A stretch of DNA of 64,000 nt from Selaginella moellendorffii (lineage: Eukaryota; Streptophyta; Lycopodiopsida; Selaginellales; Selaginellaceae). The translations under genes were made by a program, and so were the position numbers. Within the stretch, counting starts at the first letter, position 1; each line of letters opens with the position of its first letter. A model generated the notes under the pieces. The model worked only from the letters and a program-made list of their open reading frames with translations. It searched no databases and was not told the origin of the DNA. Shown piece after piece: positions 57,594-64,000 of this stretch. The stretch lies in the NCBI RefSeq assembly GCF_000143415.4, contig NW_003314285.1, positions 1,029,451 to 1,093,450 on the forward strand. Direction: 5' to 3'.

Positions 57594-57957
57594 TCACCAG
57601 ATGAAACATTTGAGGTGAGAGTGGTTGTGAGCGTGTGGGAGCCCACATCCCTTAGCATCAACTAGCATGTATGCTCCACCTCCGATGTGTCGCTGGACAA
57701 AGTAGAGGCCAGTCCAGCAAGGGGAGAACTTTGAAGGTGGCGTAAACTCCTTGAGTAGAACGAGATCGCCATCCTCGAATGATTCGGTAGACCACTGGTG
57801 ATCAATGATGGACTTGATCTTCTGCTTGCCCCGAAGGAGATGTTCAATCGTGGATCGTCGCTGTTCTTCCAAGGCAAGAACCTCCAAATCACATGCATGA
57901 AGCTTGTCCTCATTGCTAAGCTGCATCACTGCTATCGAAGTGAAAGTGAGAGCAATG
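57594..57957 (-). pseudogene. Integrase C-terminal part of the 187-bp-LTR gypsy element
   Basis: Minus-strand frame 57594-57929 resembles the integrase C-terminal module (FEDGDLVLLKE, GPY-like KFSPCWTGLYFVQR, HLKCF end). It was split from the integrase core (59768 onward) by the solo LTR insertion. Confidence 0.75.
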
Positions 57958-59767
57958 TGTGAGACACAAAATCCCTAGGCCCCAAAGTGGAGCCGGAAAG
58001 GGTGCCACGTGGTAGTGGCCGAAGTGAAAGCCCAAACGAGTGTAACACGTTTGGACTAAAAGCTCTGACATGGAAGGTCGAGAGCGGGAGTGGAACTCCC
58101 AACAAAGTGCTCAAGGAGCGAGCACGAAGCGAGCAATAAGCAAGGCTCCAAAAAGGGACCCAAAAGGGACCAACACATGACACGTGGAAGTGTCCGAGAT
58201 GGAGTCTGAGACAGACCCAAGTTGGAGTCCGAGATGGACCCGAAGTGGAGTCCGATATGGAGTCCGAAGTGGAGTCTGAGATGGAGTCTGATATGGAGTC
58301 TGAGATGGACCCAAAGTGGAGTCCGAGGTGGACCGAGACGGAGTCCGAGATGGACCCGAGATGGAGTCCGAGATGGAGTCCGAGATAGACCTGAGATGGA
58401 GTCCGAGATGGAGTCCGAGGTGGACCGAGACGGAGTCCGAGATGGACCCGAGATGGAGTCCGAGATGGACCGAGACGGAGTCCGAGATGGAACGGAGTCC
58501 GAGAGCCTGAGATGGCCGAGACGGAGCCCGAGATGAAGTCCGAGATGGAGTCCGAGAAGGACCCGAGATGGAGTCCGAGGTCGAGACCGAGACCGGGACC
58601 GGGATCGAGACCGAGACCGAGACCGAGACCGGGACCGAGACCGGGACCGAGACCGAGACCGAGACCGAGGCCAAGGCTGAGACCGAGCCCGAGCCCGAGC
58701 CCGAGTCCGAGTCCGAGTCCGAGTCCGAGTCCGAGTCCGAGTCCGAGTCCGAGTCCGAGTCCGAGTCTGAGAGGGTGAAAGCCCAAAGCGTTCGTCTCCC
58801 AGACCCTGGGGGGTTTGGTGAGCTCCAAAAGTATAGTAAGGGGGAGGACTGCAGTGGAGCCAGTTTGGCCAGGAAAGGCCAGTTTGGCCCAGGAAGGCCA
58901 GACCCAGTGTTGGATGATGAACTGACCACTAGGAAGTCCAAGACTAGAGTGAATACGGACCGACAAGCGGGGTAGCTTGGTGAAGTGTTCAAGAGCCGGC
59001 TCTAGTTCCCCCGGGAGATCGACTGGCCGATGCTCCCAGTCCAAGTGTGGGTGGCACTACCTACTTGGATACCAGGCGTGGCTCAACGGAACCTCGCTCT
59101 AAGCCCATGGCTAGAGCACCTAAAGGCAAAAGGTGGGGAGAGTACCCAGGTGGCTCGCGTAAGGCCACGGTGTTCCGAAATGTTGTCCCAAAGGCCCAAA
59201 CTGTGGAAAGCAAGAGGAGCAGTCCTCTGGGGTAGTGACCAAGGACACAGTCGTATGGTGAGGAAGTCCCAGAGGACCGTGGGACTTAATGGTCGGGCCT
59301 GTGGGCCTCAATCCAGTGGTAGTGTTGGTGAACACAGCCATGGGTAGAAAGGGACTTGGTGGGGACCAGAAGAGAGATATTGGGGAAGGCTACTCCCCAC
59401 GTCAGTGGGCATCCTAAGGATGCTAAGGAGTGGATCTGGAATGATCACTCATGGACGGATGGCCCAGTCCTTGAGAGACGGGATTGTGATGCAGGTGGTG
59501 TTAGACCACCGGTATGACCAAGGTAAAGGGGCATGGCCTTAGCGTAACGGGCTAGTATGTCGGTGGTACCTTGGGGTGTCGGTCTTGGGATAAGACACGT
59601 GGAGCACTTGGACCAAGTGCAAAGGTTGAGTGGCATGGATGCCATTCTCGGGGCTAGCATGCCCCAAGTCCTGAATTGGACTTAAGGAGGTTGTGAGTGA
59701 GACTTCTCCAAGTGGTTAGAGGTGTGGTTAAGTGACTAAAGTAGAATGGAAAAATTAGTCGCTTACA
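57958..59767 (+). mobile_element. Solo LTR of the minisatellite-bearing LTR family
   Basis: A full-length 1810-bp LTR, TGTGAGACAC to CGCTTACA, flanked by a perfect target duplication CAATG (57953-57957, 59768-59772). It matches the left LTR at 33785, including the embedded purine-rich array. Confidence 0.93.
58195..58770 (+). repeat. GAGTCC/GAGACC minisatellite in solo LTR
   Basis: Second copy of the array seen at 34017-34505, longer and cleaner: 12-bp GAGATGGAGTCC units, then a run of GAGACC (about 58577-58670), then about thirteen near-perfect GAGTCC units ending at 58768. Array length differs between the two LTR copies, as expected for slippage. Confidence 0.92.
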
Positions 59768-60560
59768 CAATGGCACTTGGATCTCCACTAGAAGCATGGC
59801 TGCTGTCCCATAGACAAGGGAGAATGGGGTTGCAATTATGGATGTCTTGAAGGACGTCCAAAAGGCCCACAATGCCGTAACCAAGTGCTCGTGCTAACGC
59901 CTCGGGTGATCCTCCACAAGCTTTGAGATGACTGTCTTCAATATCTTGTTGTTGGACTCCACCTGGCCATTGCACTCAGGATAATAGCTCCTGCTCTTCA
60001 TGTGCTTGACCTGCAGCCATTGGAGAAGATGCTGCATCACTTGTCCAAGGAAGCTGCTGCCACGATCAGAAATCAAAATGGCAGGAACTCTGAATCGACA
60101 AATAATGTACTCGTAGACAAACTTTGTTGTAGATTGTTGATCAGCCTGTCGCAAAAGGGTGGCCTCAACCTATTTCGTAAAATAGTCTATCGCCATGATG
60201 ATGTATTGCTATCCTTTTGAGCTTGATGGGTTGATTGGGCCAACGAAGTCAATTCCCCATTGGAAAAAGGGACCCAAAGAAGTGATGAGCTGGAAAGGAA
60301 AACATGGAACATGGCTCTAGGGGTTTAACTGTTAGTATTGCTCACATGCCTTTGCATAAGCCAAGTTGTCCAGGTGAATCTGAGGCCAAAAGTAGCTATA
60401 GCGCAAGAGGAGCTGTGTTGTGACTCGTCCCGAGAAATGCCCCGCACAAGAGTGGAAAGCACGAAGGAGCTCAGGGACCTCGTGCTCACTCACACACCGC
60501 AACAAACTTCCTGAGAAGTCCTCTTATAAAGGTGTCTGTCGAGAAGGCAAAACCCCTGTG
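59768..60560 (-). pseudogene. Integrase core of the 187-bp-LTR gypsy element
   Basis: Minus-strand integrase core with the second catalytic Asp in LISDRGSSF and the Glu in NGQVESNNK (59894-60154). A YFWPQ-type zinc-domain end lies at about 60390, and a WGIDFVGPI motif at about 60250 supplies the first Asp. Frames are broken at about 60170 and 60330. Confidence 0.85.
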
Positions 60561-61560
60561 CTCGGATCTTCAATGCCTTTTGTTGCACTGATGAGGAATC
60601 TGCTAGGAACTGACCTGAATCCAGGTACACTACAATGTTTTGTAATGCTACTGGGACCACAAATGAAGTAGCTTCAGCAACTAGGAACTCGCTTGAATCC
60701 ATCACACGCTTCCACCACATGTGAAAAGTTGGCTAGAACTGCTGAAGAATGATCTCCTTCAGCTGCTGCATCTCGTTGGCAAAGTTCTCAATAGCCGGAG
60801 GTGTATGTGCAATAGCGACGGGCTTTGTTGTGGACGGGCAAACAGCTACACAAGGTGACTTTGATGGGGTGATGGCTTGGTCAAAATCAACTCTAGCAAT
60901 CCCTAGGTTGACAAGAAGCTCTCTTTCCAACTTCATGGCAAATGAAAATGCCTTGCAGCAAGACCTAAATGTCTTCTTAAGAAGTTTCCACTGCAAGTTC
61001 CCACACATACCCATTGTGAATGCCGTGATCCCCTATTGCTCATCTTGGACCACTCTGTGATCCCAACACTGCTTCCAGTATGCTTGAAACTGGGTGATAT
61101 AGTCAGGAACAGAGTCGTGAGCACCCTGCCGGAACGAAAAGAGGTCAACAAGTAGCCAATTTGTGGGTTTCTCTTCAACAAAACGTTCCCTAAAAGAAGT
61201 GAGTAGTGTCTGGAAGTTTGTTTGGTCCTTTGGGAGGAGAGAATCTGCCCAAGTTGCTGCTTTGCGTTCGAGAGACTACAAGAAGTCGTGGCATATATGA
61301 TCATTGTCGACGATCATGTTTATGGTGCAACAGTAATCAAAGTGACTTATATGCAATGTTGGAGAGACTGTTCCAACACTTGAGAAGGTTGGTAGATCAC
61401 TCCCCTTCTGCAGAATATGGAGCTGAGGTCGAGCTAAAGTTGGCTATACCATAGCTCGTAGATCTAAGCCATTGGAATCTGCCAAGGATGAAGAGGACCT
61501 AGCTCGAGAAGGTGCAGTGTCATACCTAACCTGCCTTTGGATGTTAGAAATTTTACTCCG
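60561..61560 (-). pseudogene. RNase H/gag-like remnants of the 187-bp-LTR gypsy element
   Basis: Minus-strand open stretches at 60490-60720, 60733-61014 and 60933-61304 continue the element upstream of the integrase. The first resembles the RNase H/integrase linker; the others look like gag, implying that most of RT and protease is deleted. Assignments beyond the first stretch are tentative. Confidence 0.5.
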
Positions 61561-61799
61561 TACCTTAGGCCTTGAGGTATGGTAAAAGGGTGCCAATTTG
61601 TTGCATGTCTAGTTTGGACCGGCATCAAATACCCTGAACACTACAAATGCCCGGTCAAGGCCACTGGGTTGACAAGAGCAAGAAGACTATAGGGTAGTGC
61701 TCAAGTTGCTCAAAGTTGCCCAAAATGCCTGTGACAAAGAGGAGTAAGGGTGAAAATAGAGATGTCAAGCACAAATAACCATTGACCCATAGGGTAACT

Positions 61800-61925
61800 A
61801 CTGAAGTAGTTATTGAAGTAGCCACTAGAGTAGCCAGGTAACTGGTAACCGGTAACCAGTAACTAGTAACTAGGAACCTGTAACCTATAACCGGTAACCA
61901 CCTACTCTCACTCTTACTCCTACAC
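61800..61925. repeat. GGTAAC/AGTAACT palindromic repeat cluster
   Basis: Short direct and inverted repeats of GGTAACC, AGTAACT and relatives followed by a CTCCTAC-rich run. A similar shorter cluster occurs at 56842-56915 in the same element. Confidence 0.7.
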
Positions 61926-62938
61926 CCACTCCAACATCGACTCCTACTTTTGCACTAACTCCTATTCCTGTTCCTGTTCCTATTCCTACACCTACTCTTG
62001 TTCCCTGAAAATTGCTTTATTCCTAAGGAACTCCCCACAAAGTCTAGCCTAAAAGAGAAAAATGAGTCCTCTGGTCTCGACCCTTCCCCATTTTGACTGT
62101 TGGTGGGCTTGTTGGAAAGGGCTTAGCCCTGTCTACCATCTATCACAAGAGTTTGTGAAGAAGCTGCCTCGATATTCCCCAAAATCCAAGAAGAGGTAGC
62201 CCAAAACACCAAAATTGTGGAAAACATGTGCATGTCACTAATATAGATTGATATTAAAGTGCTGTTAGTACTTTTGGAAAGACTTGGACCAGAAGCACCT
62301 TTAGAAACAAACGGCATAAAAAACAAAGCCTGGAGAAGCACAAATTCCTACTACACAAATGACCTAATGTAGCTGGAGAAGAAAATCTTTTTGCATACCA
62401 TCAATTTGCCTAAATCTAGTGCCAAGAATCACCACTAGTAAATCTAGGCCAAATCTACAAGCCCAAATGCACTACCTTGAGAAATTGGGCTGAGGATTCA
62501 GACGAGAAAGTGAAAACCCCAAATTGTTCTTCAAATCGAGCCAAGAAATGTTGTATCTCTTCAAATACTGTATGGCTTGATGAGCACCATACCTTGCTGG
62601 AAAGAGGAGCTCCAGACTTATCCAACACACCCAAGATTAAACAAAACCACCGCAAGACAAACAAGGAATTCCTTCCCAAAGTCTGTGGCCAAAAGAAAAA
62701 GAAAGAAATGATGCCTCCGAAAGTGCCGTGCGTCACGCTGGGTTCACCATTTGTTGGGGGAAGGAGGGGCGCCTCCCCCAACACTCGCTCAAACATGAGA
62801 AATGCTTCAATGCTCTTCACAAAATGCCCCCCCTTGCCCTTCTGAGGCAAGGGTTTTATACAAGGAAGATGGGGAATATTTTGAGGACTAGAATATTCCC
62901 TCTTTCTCTTTCACTCTCTCAGTGGCCACACCCTAACA

Positions 62939-63701
62939 CCAATGGCCTAACGCAAAGAAGAGGGTACCCCACCAACTAGAGCAGTGTGGAGCTTGAACTT
63001 AGACCCAAGCCAAATACAAAATAAAGAGCAATATAGCTCAACAAAAGCCAAACTAATGTCTTAAATGGTTGAATATACATTTCAACCACTATCTTTACTA
63101 TACATTTGGAACCCCTCTTAGCGTGCCCCCCCTGCCCCCCCTCCTGAGGAACACATGCTTTGGGCTTTCACCCTTAGCCTCCCTTAATACCACTTAGTAC
63201 TAGGAGTTAGCCTTTAGGACAAGTTTGAAACTTATTAAATATTAAATGTCTCTAAATTGTGAATTTGGACATAAGATGAACACCATTGTGTTTAGAACAA
63301 TCTCTACATTCCATAGATATGCCAAATGAGTAAATTTAAATACTTTCCATAAATAATATTTGGGACTGGAATAAGACTAACACAAAGGACATAATAGCGA
63401 AGGTGTTTGGCAGACACAATAAACTATCATATAACAATATTAAAGGACTATACCCAATATGTGAGGGTTCTTGCCAAGCTAGTGCAAGTCAAAGCAAAAA
63501 AGAACTAATAAGCCGGGCCAAGTATGCTTAGTTAAATAGATATTTAAGAATTCCTTCCTTATGCTCATCCAACCAAGTACAGATGTTAAATCCAATTTAC
63601 TAACACTTGGACAAAAGGGACTAATAAAGAGAACTAGCAATACTAAACTCTTGCTATCATAGTAGTAAGGAGAGAGTGTTCGTAAGAATTGGTTGATAAG
63701 T
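62939..63701 (-). repeat. Chromovirus copy B LTR, right part
   Basis: Continuation of the LTR begun at 55963, with the C-rich tract at about 63126-63142 where others have G/C runs. It is interrupted near its end by the TRIM at 63702. Total visible LTR length is about 913 bp, close to the 919 bp of the intact element. Confidence 0.9.
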
Positions 63702-64000
63702 TGTAAGCTCCTTAGTTTTGACTTCTTAAGAAGTCACTCAACCCCGTACTATTCAAACCCAAGGATGTTTAACCCCAAATATCCTAAGACCCTTAACCAA
63801 TTGAAAAAAGGGGTGCACTCTTGTTCATGAGTTGTTTCCCTTTATATTTGAACCTTATAGATCATCTCTCAAGTCATTATCTTTTGTTATTTACAATCCA
63901 CCACACTTCCCTACAAATTCATGCCCTTATGAACGAAAGCTGAGAGTCACAGCTCTCCCGAGAGCCCCACTCTCAGCAAACTGGACCTACCAAATATCAA
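63702..64000 (-). mobile_element. Second TRIM copy, running off the window
   Basis: LTR 63702-63895 (194 bp, TGTAAGC to TTTACA) matches the LTR at 32935-33128. The following interior (ATCCACCAC onward) matches 32730-32890. TAAGT at 63697-63701 would be the left target duplication. This copy is more decayed, mostly by C-to-T and G-to-A changes. Confidence 0.88.

Larger units (their letters stand above)
56113..62938 (-). mobile_element. Gypsy element with 187-bp LTRs, internally decayed
   Basis: LTRs at 56113-56299 and 62752-62938, both 187 bp, starting TGTTGGG and ending CCCTAACA. A stem formed by GGGGCACCTCCCC lies near the LTR start. The interior reads on the minus strand: gag-like remnants (60733-61304), integrase zinc and core domains (59894-60550, with SDRGSSFLGQ and YPECNGQVES), and integrase C-terminus at 57594-57929. 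RT and protease are largely lost. A 1.8-kb solo LTR of another family interrupts the integrase. Flanks ACCGG and ACCAA may be a diverged target duplication. The family differs from the chromoviruses nearby. Confidence 0.85.

Overview
The window is nuclear DNA of a land plant. The compact genes, very short introns (mostly 46-112 bp, with GT-AG borders that keep long frames open) and plant-type gene set are most consistent with a lycophyte such as Selaginella. That name is inference; no marker gene fixes the species.

Layout. Two GC-rich islands hold the host genes and are embedded in nested LTR retrotransposons. Island 1 (12.38-18.08 kb) has an NSE2/MMS21 SUMO ligase (-), divergent from an MSP1/ATAD1-type AAA ATPase (+), then a Tudor/SH3-like protein gene (+) and a conserved plant protein of unknown function (+). 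Island 2 (38.87-48.06 kb) has a TEX261/SVP26 membrane protein (+), a receptor-like kinase with a degenerate catalytic site (+), VTC4-type inositol/galactose-phosphate phosphatase (-), a short ATG8-interacting-protein-like tail-anchored protein (+), a GT64 glycosyltransferase (-), an RNF32-like double-RING/IQ protein (+) and a secreted proline-rich protein (-). These are unrelated housekeeping and signalling genes, not an operon-like pathway.

Transposons. 1-10.27 kb: an older minus-strand Ty3/gypsy chromovirus carries a younger, intact plus-strand relative (774-8126, TSD CCTAT, 919-bp LTRs that differ at only three sites by eye). About 21.6-22.24 kb: TRIM-like, gypsy RT and copia remnants. 22.98-38.41 kb: a decayed AT-rich gypsy copy split by a 194-bp-LTR TRIM (TSD AGCTC). 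That TRIM is itself split by a large non-coding LARD element (flank duplication TCCTG), and the gypsy copy is also split by a third LTR family whose LTR holds a GAGTCC-type minisatellite. 50.5-63.7 kb: another decayed minus-strand chromovirus is split by a LARD solo LTR (TSD GTTTC) and by a second gypsy family with 187-bp LTRs. That second family carries a solo LTR of the minisatellite family (TSD CAATG), and a second TRIM copy begins at 63702.

The most unusual non-transposon content is a pair of AT-rich genes flanking island 1 (11280-12155 intact; 18998-19996 broken). They encode secreted proteins with an unrecognised N-terminal domain joined to a bulb-type (GNA-like) lectin domain. Their base composition is unlike the host genes, and the broken copy alone carries a GT-AG-bounded 109-bp insert of host-like composition. 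This is the best candidate here for something undescribed, possibly acquired horizontally. No CRISPR, rRNA or convincing tRNA genes were seen.
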